DNA of 64,000 nucleotides from Cognatiyoonia sediminum (lineage in GTDB: Bacteria > Pseudomonadota > Alphaproteobacteria > Rhodobacterales > Rhodobacteraceae), in the NCBI RefSeq assembly GCF_900129845.1, contig NZ_FQXB01000001.1, positions 558,001 through 622,000 of the forward strand, read 5' to 3'. A program made the position numbers and the translations under genes. The notes under the pieces were generated by a model that was not told where the DNA came from, ran no database searches, and worked only from the letters and a program-made list of their open reading frames with translations. Shown piece after piece: positions 9,472 through 17,246 of the stretch (the first letter of the stretch is position 1; each line of letters opens with the position of its first letter).

Positions 9472-9502
9472 TTGCGACATGTCAATCTGCCAATTGCGAC
9501 AT
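9472..9502. promoter_or_regulatory. Direct repeat, 22-base period (candidate AraC-family site)
   Basis: Two identical copies of TTGCGACAT start at 9472 and 9494, 22 bases apart, i.e. about two helical turns on the same DNA face. Tandem half-sites with this period are typical of AraC-family operators. They lie 150-180 bases upstream of the binding-protein gene and right after the end of the AraC-type regulator gene, which suggests the regulator acts here. Confidence 0.45.
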
Positions 9503-9537
9503 TGCCGCTGTCCAGTACTTTGAATGAAAAGAACCTT

Positions 9538-10365
9538 TTAGGTCAGGTTTTTTGACCCAAACCTGCGAAATTGCGAAGGGGAGCGGCCTGCTCGGCTTTG
9601 GAATGCGCGACTAAAATATGCCGCAGAGCTGAATCCGAGATCTTCCGAGATCGACTGAATTGTTTGCTTGGATTCTCTAAGCAAAATGCAGGCTTCGTAG
9701 TGCTTGCGATCGTTTAAGAGAGCCAAGGCGGAGCGTCCACAAGTGACCTTGCAGCATCGCGTCAGGTGCGTAGGCGTGACGCCGAGCGCGTGGGCAAAGT
9801 CAGCCACGCCGAGATCGCGTCGGTAGTCGCGTTCGATCAGATCAGTATAGGCGGCCACAACACGAGCAGAAGACGTCTCTGCGTTTGCATCTGCTGGTGC
9901 GTTTTCAAAGCCGGCCAATTGCCTTTCAAAGAATACTGAAATTAGACCCAAACGGTAGTGCGCTGCGCGCTGATTAGATTCAAGATCCGAACTGAGTTCC
10001 CGTTCTAATCCGTCGATAAGCGCCAAGAAGTCCTTTTGCGCTGCCACGTCACGTAAACGAAGATGAACTGGCTCGTCTGGCCATTCGGGGGCCATCGCTG
10101 TTGGAATGTTTAACATTTGGCCAAACACAGTTGGGCCAATTTCATAGCCGTACATCGTATGTGCCGGAATGAAGATCAGGTTATTTGCTCCGTATCCACG
10201 GGTAAGGCCAGCTATCGTGATCCGACCTTGCCCTTTCGCTATGTACAGAAGCCGCGGCGTTGCATGAGATCTCATTGCTTCTGTGCGCCATTTCCCAACA
10301 TGTGGGTTTCTGGCGATCGGCGCCAATGCGAGCAACGCGTCTTGGTGTTCAGTAGCGGGGATCAT
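9538..10365 (-). CDS. AraC-family transcriptional regulator
   Basis: Predicted transcription factor. The N-terminal part (about residues 20-110) resembles a cupin-type ligand-sensing domain (IFIPAHTMYGYEI). The C-terminal 100 residues hold the two helix-turn-helix motifs of AraC proteins, the first around LGVADFAHALGVTPTHLTR and the second ending SISEDLGFSSAAYFSRAF. Length (275) is normal. The ATG at 10365 has GAGGA just upstream. Codirectional with and adjacent to the peptide-type importer, which is its likely target; the inducer is unknown. Confidence 0.88.
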   Translation of the reverse strand: MIPATEHQDALLALAPIARNPHVGKWRTEAMRSHATPRLLYIAKGQGRITIAGLTRGYGANNLIFIPAHTMYGYEIGPTVFGQMLNIPTAMAPEWPDEPVHLRLRDVAAQKDFLALIDGLERELSSDLESNQRAAHYRLGLISVFFERQLAGFENAPADANAETSSARVVAAYTDLIERDYRRDLGVADFAHALGVTPTHLTRCCKVTCGRSALALLNDRKHYEACILLRESKQTIQSISEDLGFSSAAYFSRAFQSRAGRSPSQFRRFGSKNLT

Positions 10366-10435
10366 GGCAGCGTCCTCGTGAATGATGCGCGATATTGCAG
10401 TGACCCTAGGTCAAATTGCAACCGCTGAATCGGCG

Positions 10436-11317
10436 CTAAACTACGATGCCTGTGGACAAATCTGTGGATGAAAGATCGATCTGAGCCCAATCCGTCATTC
10501 GCTTGCGGAACCAGGTCCGCTGGCGCTTGGCGTATTGACGCGTTCCTATAATGACAGCCTCTCGGGCTTCGTCCAAAGATATGCGGCCGTTGACATGGTC
10601 AATCAGTTCTTGTGCGCCGATGGCTTTAGACGAAGGATGCGAAGTATCCCAATTCAATGACATCTCCCGAGCTTCCTCCAAAACGCCCTGTTCAAGCATC
10701 ATGTCAAAGCGTTGTTCGATGCGGGGTGTGAGCCACTCCTTCGGTGCATTTAGGAGGATTGGTGTGCAGGATTGGAGAGGCAGGAGCGGGGCAGGTGTTT
10801 CGCTTTGCCAATCAACCAAGCTGCGTCCAGTTGTTTGAAGAACTTCCCAAGCTCTCTGCACGCGGGCTCGGTTGGCTATATCTACGTGATCTTTTGTTGC
10901 TTCATCGATCTCGCTCAATAAAGTTTCGATCACCATCCCATCCGCAGTCGCTCGAATGTGGGTCGGCGTTTCCGGTATATTGGCCAATCCTTCCGTCAAC
11001 GCGGAAAAATAGAGACCCGTGCCGCCAACAATAATGAGCCTTTCACCCAGCAGGCCTTTAACATCTCGCAGCCAATCGCCAACAGAATAGCTGACGTCGT
11101 ATGGGAGATGGCCATAAAACTGATGCGCAGCGCGCTGTTCGTCTTCCAGGCTGGGACGCGCAGTCAGGATCCGCCAACCATCATAGACCTGCAAAGCATC
11201 GGCATTCACGATCAAACCGCCTTGAGCCTCAGCAATCATAAGAGCCAAACTGGATTTACCCGAGGCCGTTGGACCGGCGATCAGAACGGTTTTGTTTGGG
11301 TCAATGCGCAGAGTCAC
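10436..11317 (-). CDS. miaA: tRNA dimethylallyltransferase
   Basis: Transfers a dimethylallyl group to N6 of A37 in tRNAs reading codons that begin with U, the first step to ms2i6A. The P-loop GPTASGKS lies near the N-terminus, followed by [11 protein letters not shown] and the substrate-tunnel segment VGGTGLYF; the C-terminal part has [16 protein letters not shown], typical of MiaA. The 293 residues are normal. It is divergent from pyrH, with 134 bases between the start codons. Confidence 0.95.
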   Translation of the reverse strand: MTLRIDPNKTVLIAGPTASGKSSLALMIAEAQGGLIVNADALQVYDGWRILTARPSLEDEQRAAHQFYGHLPYDVSYSVGDWLRDVKGLLGERLIIVGGTGLYFSALTEGLANIPETPTHIRATADGMVIETLLSEIDEATKDHVDIANRARVQRAWEVLQTTGRSLVDWQSETPAPLLPLQSCTPILLNAPKEWLTPRIEQRFDMMLEQGVLEEAREMSLNWDTSHPSSKAIGAQELIDHVNGRISLDEAREAVIIGTRQYAKRQRTWFRKRMTDWAQIDLSSTDLSTGIVV

Positions 11318-11451
11318 GGCTTTTCACCTAAGCCGGAAAGCAAGAGGCCAATCATTGGAAATAACTCGCCGAAAAGTAGATGACAGCCATTGAACATGAC
11401 CGCCTTTTCCGACATTTTGCTTATCGAAGAAAGCAAATACCGGGGGAAAGC

Positions 11452-12177
11452 ATGAGTGCAACGTCTGACACGACTTACAACCGGGTGATGCTCAAGATTT
11501 CTGGCGAGGCTCTGATGGGCGACGCTGGCTTCGGACTTCATCCTCCCACCGTGGAACGGATCGCAAAAGAAGTAAAATCTGTACACGACATGGGTGTCGA
11601 AATTTGCATGGTCATCGGCGGTGGCAATATCTTCCGTGGGCTCCAGGGTAGCGCACAGGGGATGGAGCGAACCACGGCAGATTACATGGGTATGCTTGCG
11701 ACTGTGATGAATGCTTTGGCGATGCAATCGGCCCTCGAAGGTTTGGGCATTCACACGCGGGTCATTTCGGCGATCCCAATGGACCAAGTGTGCGAGCCCT
11801 ATATTCGCAGGCGAGCTGTGCGCCACCTCGAAAAGAAGCGGGTCTGCATCTTTGCCGCAGGAACGGGCAACCCATATTTTACGACTGATACGGCGGCGAC
11901 GCTTCGTGCCAATGAAATGCGGTGCGAGGCGATTTTCAAAGGAACAAAGGTCGATGGTGTCTATGACAAAGACCCAGCCAAACACAGCGATGCGCAGCGC
12001 TATGACAAAATCAGCTATGATGAGGTTCTACAAAAACACCTCGGCGTGATGGACGCGTCGGCAATCGCACTGGCCAGAGACAATCATCTGCCGATCGTTG
12101 TGTTCAGCTTAGATGAACCCGGTGGGTTTAGAGGGATCTTGGCCGGCGACGGAACGCACACAATCGTGCATGACTAA
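11452..12177 (+). CDS. pyrH: UMP kinase
   Basis: Phosphorylates UMP to UDP, the hexameric bacterial enzyme of pyrimidine nucleotide synthesis. Segments include [24 protein letters not shown] and [17 protein letters not shown], all diagnostic. The start at 11452 ([12 protein letters not shown]) follows a strong GGGGGAAAG site; an in-frame ATG at 11380 would add 24 residues without family support. It gives 241 residues. It begins the long plus-strand envelope-synthesis run and precedes frr, as in many bacteria. Confidence 0.95.
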   Translation: MSATSDTTYNRVMLKISGEALMGDAGFGLHPPTVERIAKEVKSVHDMGVEICMVIGGGNIFRGLQGSAQGMERTTADYMGMLATVMNALAMQSALEGLGIHTRVISAIPMDQVCEPYIRRRAVRHLEKKRVCIFAAGTGNPYFTTDTAATLRANEMRCEAIFKGTKVDGVYDKDPAKHSDAQRYDKISYDEVLQKHLGVMDASAIALARDNHLPIVVFSLDEPGGFRGILAGDGTHTIVHD

Positions 12178-12313
12178 GAGATTTTGCGCTGCATTTGTGC
12201 CATATGCGAAAAAACTGCTGCATAACTCGGCACCTGCTGCGCTATACAACGCCTAACTTTTGTCCTAAAGAACTGCAAATAAGCAAAAAGAAGACCAACG
12301 ATAGAGCAGACGC

Positions 12314-12877
12314 ATGTCAGACGATTTTGAACTCGACACAGATGATCTTACCCGCCGCATGGAAGGCGCGATCAGCAACCTGAGAACGGAACTGGCATCC
12401 TTGCGGACCGGCCGTGCGTCTGGATCGATGTTGGAACCAATCATGGTCGATGCTTACGGTAGCATGACACCGATCAATCAGGTTGGCACCGTCAACGTTC
12501 CAGAGCCGCGGATGGTGACAGTAAACGTTTGGGATAAGGGTCTCGTTGGTAAGGTTGAAAAAGCTATTCGTGAGAGTGGTTTAGGGATCAATCCTCAACT
12601 AAACGGCACCATCATTATGTTGCCCATTCCGGAGTTGAACGAGGAACGTCGTAGAGAACTCGGCAAGGTAGCCGCTCAATATGCAGAATCTGCCCGCGTA
12701 TCGATCCGGAACTTACGTAAAGATGGCATGGATCAAATCAAAAAAGCGAAAGCTGACGGGTTGTCAGAAGACGATCAGAAATTCTGGGAAGGCGCGGTGC
12801 AAGACATGACGGATGAACACATTAAGGTCGTCGATCAAACACTTGATACTAAACAAGAAGAAATAATGCAGGTCTAA
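12314..12877 (+). CDS. frr: Ribosome recycling factor
   Basis: Splits post-termination ribosomes together with EF-G so that subunits can be reused. The 187-residue protein has the all-helix arm ([21 protein letters not shown]) and the second-domain segment [19 protein letters not shown]; the C-terminal arm carries [15 protein letters not shown]. It lies 136 bases after pyrH; that gap is AT-rich and may hold a promoter. uppS follows 24 bases on. Confidence 0.96.
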   Translation: MSDDFELDTDDLTRRMEGAISNLRTELASLRTGRASGSMLEPIMVDAYGSMTPINQVGTVNVPEPRMVTVNVWDKGLVGKVEKAIRESGLGINPQLNGTIIMLPIPELNEERRRELGKVAAQYAESARVSIRNLRKDGMDQIKKAKADGLSEDDQKFWEGAVQDMTDEHIKVVDQTLDTKQEEIMQV

Positions 12878-12901
12878 CCTGCCCATATTGAAAGGTCACT
12901 T

Positions 12902-13621
12902 ATGACCAAGATGGATAAAATCGGGCCAAACCACGTCGCTATTATTATGGACGGGAACGGTCGATGGGCACAACAACGCGGCAAACCGCGCCTATTCGGG
13001 CACCATGCAGGTGCGCGCCGGGTGCGCGAGATTGTGCAGGCCTGTCCCGACTACGGGGTGAAGTACCTCACGATTTTTGCCTTTTCGACCGAGAACTGGA
13101 AAAGGACTCAGGTTGAGGTCGCTGGTTTGATGCGCCTTTTCCGCCGTTATATCGAAAAAGAAGCCCGCGCGCTTCTCGAAGACGGTGTTCGGGTACGGTT
13201 CATTGGGGATCGCATCAAGTTGGACGAAAAGCTGGTGTCTTTGATGGACAATCTTGAGCTTCTCACCGCCAACAATGACAAAGTTCACCTGACAATTGCC
13301 TTGAACTATGGTGGCCGCGACGAAGTCACTCGTGCTGCGAAGCGGCTGGCTTATGAAGTTGAGCAGGGGCGTTTGTCTCACAAAGACGTCGACGCAGAGA
13401 CGCTTTCCAAATTTTTGGACACGCATGTTCTGCCCGACCCTGATCTTGTAATCAGAACAAGCGGCGAAGCACGCATTTCCAACTTCTTACTTTGGCAGTC
13501 CGCCTATTCGGAATACGAATTTGTCGAAACCCTCTGGCCAGATTTTACCGCGGAAGAATTTGGTTCTGTAGTATCTGCTTATGGTACACGTGATCGCCGA
13601 TTTGGTGCGGTGCTCGCCTAA
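12902..13621 (+). CDS. uppS: Undecaprenyl diphosphate synthase
   Basis: Condenses isopentenyl diphosphate units in cis onto farnesyl diphosphate to make the C55 carrier for peptidoglycan and O-antigen. The IMDGNGRWA motif holds catalytic D17, followed by RGKPRLFGHHAGA and the C-terminal RTSGEARISNFLLWQ. The 239 residues are normal. A ribosome site AAAGGTCA precedes the ATG. cdsA starts 2 bases after its stop. Confidence 0.96.
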   Translation: MTKMDKIGPNHVAIIMDGNGRWAQQRGKPRLFGHHAGARRVREIVQACPDYGVKYLTIFAFSTENWKRTQVEVAGLMRLFRRYIEKEARALLEDGVRVRFIGDRIKLDEKLVSLMDNLELLTANNDKVHLTIALNYGGRDEVTRAAKRLAYEVEQGRLSHKDVDAETLSKFLDTHVLPDPDLVIRTSGEARISNFLLWQSAYSEYEFVETLWPDFTAEEFGSVVSAYGTRDRRFGAVLA

Positions 13622-13623
13622 CG

Positions 13624-14430
13624 ATGCCGACGGACCAAACGCCTCCGGCTAGTAAATGGGACGACCTTCAGGTCAGGCTCATTTCGGCGGCGGGTATGTT
13701 AGTCGTTGGTCTTGTTGCGATCTATCTTGGTGGAGCCGCTTTTCAGCTTCTTGTCGTCTTTGCGCTTGGCTTAATGATCTGGGAACTAACGTCTCTTTGT
13801 GATCCGGAGCGGCCAAATGCCGCCATCGTTTTGGCTGTCATGGCCTGCGCGATTGGATCGGTTCTGCACACGCTCGAAGGTATTTACCTAATAGCAGTGA
13901 TGCTCACTCCCTGCATTCTCGGCGCTGTCTTTATTGGCCAAAGGCGTCAGTTGTTCTTGGTGTTCTCGATAGCCATCTTCCTTGCCACATATTCTATGGT
14001 CCATTTTCGTAACATGTTTGGTGCGGATTGGATCATGTGGATTATCTTAGTCATCATAGCGTCCGACACGCTTGGGTATCTCGCTGGACGCGCATTTGGT
14101 GGTCCGAAGTTCTGGCCGAAGATCAGCCCCAAGAAGACTTGGAGCGGTACCGTTGCTGGCTGGATCGGCGCAGCGGTCGTTGGTGCGATTTTTGCCAGGT
14201 ACACGAACTCAGGCGCTGCGTTGATCGTCATATCTGCACTCGTCGCTTTCGCAGGTCAAATGGGCGATATAGCGGAAAGCGCACTTAAGCGTCGGGTGGG
14301 GATCAAAGACAGTTCGGATCTCATACCGGGTCATGGCGGATTGCTTGACCGATTTGATGCGATGCTCGGTGCAACTCTGGTTCTGGGCATCCTGATCATT
14401 GGGTTTGGCTATACCGGAGTCGCCTTTTGA
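13624..14430 (+). CDS. cdsA: Phosphatidate cytidylyltransferase
   Basis: Makes CDP-diacylglycerol from phosphatidate and CTP at the inner membrane, the branch point of phospholipid synthesis. About seven hydrophobic helices are followed by the CDP-alcohol signature near the C-terminus (ESALKRRVGIKDSSD, then IPGHGGLLDRFD), with PKKTWSGTVAG in the preceding loop. The 268 residues are normal. Its stop overlaps the dxr start (last codon region TTTTGA at 14425-14430, dxr start at 14427). Confidence 0.95.
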   Translation: MPTDQTPPASKWDDLQVRLISAAGMLVVGLVAIYLGGAAFQLLVVFALGLMIWELTSLCDPERPNAAIVLAVMACAIGSVLHTLEGIYLIAVMLTPCILGAVFIGQRRQLFLVFSIAIFLATYSMVHFRNMFGADWIMWIILVIIASDTLGYLAGRAFGGPKFWPKISPKKTWSGTVAGWIGAAVVGAIFARYTNSGAALIVISALVAFAGQMGDIAESALKRRVGIKDSSDLIPGHGGLLDRFDAMLGATLVLGILIIGFGYTGVAF

Positions 14431-15590
14431 AGACTGTCTCGATTCTCGGTGCGACAGGGTCCATCGGTCAGAATACCATCGATCTCATAAAACGACGTCC
14501 TGATGAGTTTGACGTCGTCGCTGTAACTGGCGGTCATAATCTCGAACAGTTGGCCGCTTCGGCTGTTGAATTGGGCGCTCAGGTTGCGGTGACCTGTTAT
14601 GACGAGAAATTCGCTGACCTAAGGGAGCTTTTGTCCGGGAAGAATGTTGAGGTCAAAGCAGGCGAAGAAGCCGTTGTCGAAGCGGCATCAATTTCTGTTG
14701 ATTGGACGATGTCGGCTATCGTCGGGGCGGCGGGTCTGCGGCCTGGAATGGCGTCACTGTCAAATGGCAAGACTTTAGCCCTGGCCAACAAAGAATCTTT
14801 GGTGTCTGCTGGGCAGGCCTATATGGGGCACGCGAAAGCGTCTGGCGCGACTGTGTTACCCGTTGATAGTGAACATTCTGCAGTGTTTCAGGCATTGATC
14901 GGCGAAGACATGGCAGCCTTGGAACGCGTGATCATAACGGCCAGCGGTGGAGCATTTCGCGATTGGCCGATTGAGAAACTCAAGACAGCAACGTTGGCTG
15001 AAGCATCATCTCATCCGAATTGGGACATGGGGCAGCGGATCACAATCGACAGTGCTTCGATGTTTAACAAGGCGATGGAGCTTATTGAGACAAAAGAGTT
15101 TTTTGGCGTATCGTCTGAGCAGATCGAAACCGTGATCCATCCAGAATCTCTGATCCATGCGCTTGTCGGTTTCAACGACGGAGCCCTGATGGCTCATGTC
15201 GGGCCACCTGATATGCGCCATGCCATTGGTTTTGCATTGAATTGGCCAGATCGGATCGAATTGCCGGTCGAAAGGCTAAATCTAACCGACATTGGTCAAC
15301 TTACTTTTCGAGCGCCAGACGATGCCCGTTATCCCGCTCTCGCGATTGCGCGCGACGTGATGGAAATCGGTGGATTAGCGGGTGCAGTATTCACCGCTGC
15401 AAAAGAACGTGCTTTGGACGCTTTTATCGCCGGCCAAATCGGGTTCATGGACATGGCGCCAGTGGTGTCTAAGACGCTCGACAAAATGTCAGCACAAGGT
15501 GGGCTGCAAAATGCCAAAATCACACTAGATAGCATTCTGGACGCAGATAAGACCGCCCGGATCTACGCCGGCGAATTCGCAACCAACTAA
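14427..15590 (+). CDS. dxr: 1-deoxy-D-xylulose 5-phosphate reductoisomerase
   Basis: Converts DXP to MEP with NADPH, the first committed step of the MEP isoprenoid pathway. The NADPH-binding GATGSIGQNT is at the N-terminus, followed by the metal-binding VDSEHSAVFQ and SASGGAFRDWP segments. The 387 residues are normal. The start is TTG at 14427, which overlaps the cdsA stop. Its product feeds IspD and IspF, encoded as a fusion at 36953-38083, and finally UppS upstream. Confidence 0.95.
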   Translation: MKTVSILGATGSIGQNTIDLIKRRPDEFDVVAVTGGHNLEQLAASAVELGAQVAVTCYDEKFADLRELLSGKNVEVKAGEEAVVEAASISVDWTMSAIVGAAGLRPGMASLSNGKTLALANKESLVSAGQAYMGHAKASGATVLPVDSEHSAVFQALIGEDMAALERVIITASGGAFRDWPIEKLKTATLAEASSHPNWDMGQRITIDSASMFNKAMELIETKEFFGVSSEQIETVIHPESLIHALVGFNDGALMAHVGPPDMRHAIGFALNWPDRIELPVERLNLTDIGQLTFRAPDDARYPALAIARDVMEIGGLAGAVFTAAKERALDAFIAGQIGFMDMAPVVSKTLDKMSAQGGLQNAKITLDSILDADKTARIYAGEFATN

Positions 15591-15601
15591 GGACGATCAG
15601 T

Positions 15602-16930
15602 TTGGACCTGTCACAGCTCTTAGCCAGCACAGGGGATGGCGTTATGACCATCCTGTTCTTCATCATCGCATTGTCGGTGATTGTCGCCATTCACGAATAC
15701 GGTCACTACATCGTCGGAAGATGGTGCGGTATCTCGGCGGACGTGTTTTCGGTAGGTTTCGGTCCAACGCTTCTTTCGCGGGTCGATAAACGCGGAACAC
15801 GTTGGCAAATTGCTGCAATCCCGTTTGGCGGTTACGTAAAATTTGCCGGTGACAAAAATGCAGCGAGTGTTGGCGGAGAAGAGGTTGAAGGCGCAGGGCC
15901 AGCGCGAAACACGATGCTTGGTGCGCCTTTGTGGGCGCGAGCTTTGACTGTCGCGGCAGGACCAATTGCCAACTTCATATTGGCCGTTTTCATTTTTGCT
16001 GGGTTCTTCTTGATCCAAGGCCAACCAACGGCAAAGTTGATCGTTGCGAGCCAACATGAGCTTCCGGTTGGCTTTGAATCTGAGTTGCTTGCAGGCGATG
16101 AAATCTTGTTTGTTGATGGAATCGACCTGATGAGCTCAGAAGGCCCCTATTTGGACTCGCTTCCTGACGCTCAGTACCGAACCTACACAATCATTCGAGA
16201 TGGCGAACAGATTGAGGTTTCGGGCCCGAATCCATTCGTTCCGCGAATTGCGTCTCTACTGCCTCGCTCTGCGGCGGATGATGCTGATTTGAAGATCGAC
16301 GACGTCATCACAGCCATTGATGGCACGTCGGTTTATACCTTTGACCAGATCATTGAAGGGGTCGAAGCGGGCGGCGGGGGCGAGATAACGCTCGACGTCT
16401 GGCGAGACGGCGATGTGATACAATTGGAACTTACACCGCGTCGGGTTGATAACCCGCTGCCTGATGGTGGATTTGAACAACGGCTCCTTATTGGTGTCAC
16501 CGGCGAATACTTCTTTATCCCGACAACCGAACCTGTTGGCATTGTCGAAGCCTTTTCTCGCGCTTTTGGCAGACTTTGGTTCGCAATTAGGTTGTCACTC
16601 GAAGGAATTTGGCAGGTGATTGTTGGTGGTATTTCTACGTGTAATATCTCCGGTCCAATAGCAATCGCAGAAGCCAGCGGTTCAATGGCCTCTCAAGGCG
16701 CTACGAGTTATATCCTTTTCGTCGGCATGATTTCGGTAGCTATCGGGCTGTTCAACCTGTTCCCAATCCCGATTTTGGACGGCGGCCATCTGGTCTTCTA
16801 CGCCTATGAAGCAATCGCAGGCCAAAAACCAACGGATCGGGCCCTTCGGATATTCATGTCGATTGGCCTCTCCCTTATCGGCGCGCTGATGATTTTTGCT
16901 ATCCTCAACGATTTGGTGCTTTGCCCCTAA
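15602..16930 (+). CDS. rseP: RseP-type site-2 zinc metalloprotease
   Basis: Inner-membrane protease that cuts transmembrane segments of anti-sigma factors and leftover signal peptides. The zinc motif HEYGH is at residues 31-35 in the first membrane helix, a PDZ region covers about 200-290, and the second active-site motif PIPILDGGH lies in a C-terminal helix. The 442 residues are normal for alphaproteobacteria. The TTG start at 15602 is preceded by AAGGA; an internal ATG at 15644 would still keep the HEYGH helix, so the exact start is uncertain. Confidence 0.93.
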   Translation: MDLSQLLASTGDGVMTILFFIIALSVIVAIHEYGHYIVGRWCGISADVFSVGFGPTLLSRVDKRGTRWQIAAIPFGGYVKFAGDKNAASVGGEEVEGAGPARNTMLGAPLWARALTVAAGPIANFILAVFIFAGFFLIQGQPTAKLIVASQHELPVGFESELLAGDEILFVDGIDLMSSEGPYLDSLPDAQYRTYTIIRDGEQIEVSGPNPFVPRIASLLPRSAADDADLKIDDVITAIDGTSVYTFDQIIEGVEAGGGGEITLDVWRDGDVIQLELTPRRVDNPLPDGGFEQRLLIGVTGEYFFIPTTEPVGIVEAFSRAFGRLWFAIRLSLEGIWQVIVGGISTCNISGPIAIAEASGSMASQGATSYILFVGMISVAIGLFNLFPIPILDGGHLVFYAYEAIAGQKPTDRALRIFMSIGLSLIGALMIFAILNDLVLCP

Positions 16931-16997
16931 GCGGTAGGGTCGTCACATTTGTGCCCAGATTTAGTGTTACCCCTGATTCAACTTAGGAGATGTGGGT

Positions 16998-17126
16998 ATG
17001 CAAACACTTGCTGAAGGATACAAAGGATTATCTGTTTTCGTTCGTCTGAACACAGACAGAATGATCTATACTTTGTGTCTTGTCATAGCTCTTTATGCTG
17101 GTGCTTATATCGGGATGATCGCCTAA
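16998..17126 (+). CDS. Small membrane protein, 42 residues, unknown function
   Basis: A 42-codon gene between rseP and bamA, too short for common length cut-offs. A TAGGAGA ribosome site lies 8 bases before the ATG. The product has a polar N-terminal third (MQTLAEGYKG...RLNTDRM) and one hydrophobic helix to the C-terminus (YTLCLVIALYAGAYIGMIA), so it is predicted to be a single-pass inner-membrane protein. I recall similar short proteins with an LN-x-DR segment before one helix in other roseobacters, but did not check. Function unknown. Confidence 0.7.
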   Translation: MQTLAEGYKGLSVFVRLNTDRMIYTLCLVIALYAGAYIGMIA

Positions 17127-17152
17127 CAATTCCCAAATAGCCGTTTTTTGCG

Positions 17153-17183
17153 AACGCGCCATTTGGCGCGTTTCTTCGTTTTG
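17153..17183 (+). terminator. Rho-independent terminator
   Basis: An 8-bp GC-rich stem (ACGCGCCA / TGGCGCGT) around a short loop, then a T-rich tract (TTCTTCGTTTTG). It ends the transcript of the 42-residue gene, so bamA 64 bases further on may be transcribed from its own promoter or by read-through. Confidence 0.7.
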
Positions 17184-17246
17184 ACAACCGGTGCCTGAAA
17201 AGCTACGTTCCGACCCATCGGGGATGTTAATGCAACAGGCAAAAAA

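Noticed and set aside
9283-9555. A 90-codon plus-strand frame across the importer control region
   Set aside because: Overlaps the start of the binding-protein gene and the end of the AraC gene on the other strand; no ribosome site; the region is better explained as regulatory repeats.
11314-11985. A 223-codon minus-strand open frame
   Set aside because: Antisense to pyrH.
12195-12383. A 62-codon frame before frr
   Set aside because: Runs into frr in another frame, has no ribosome site and an odd composition.
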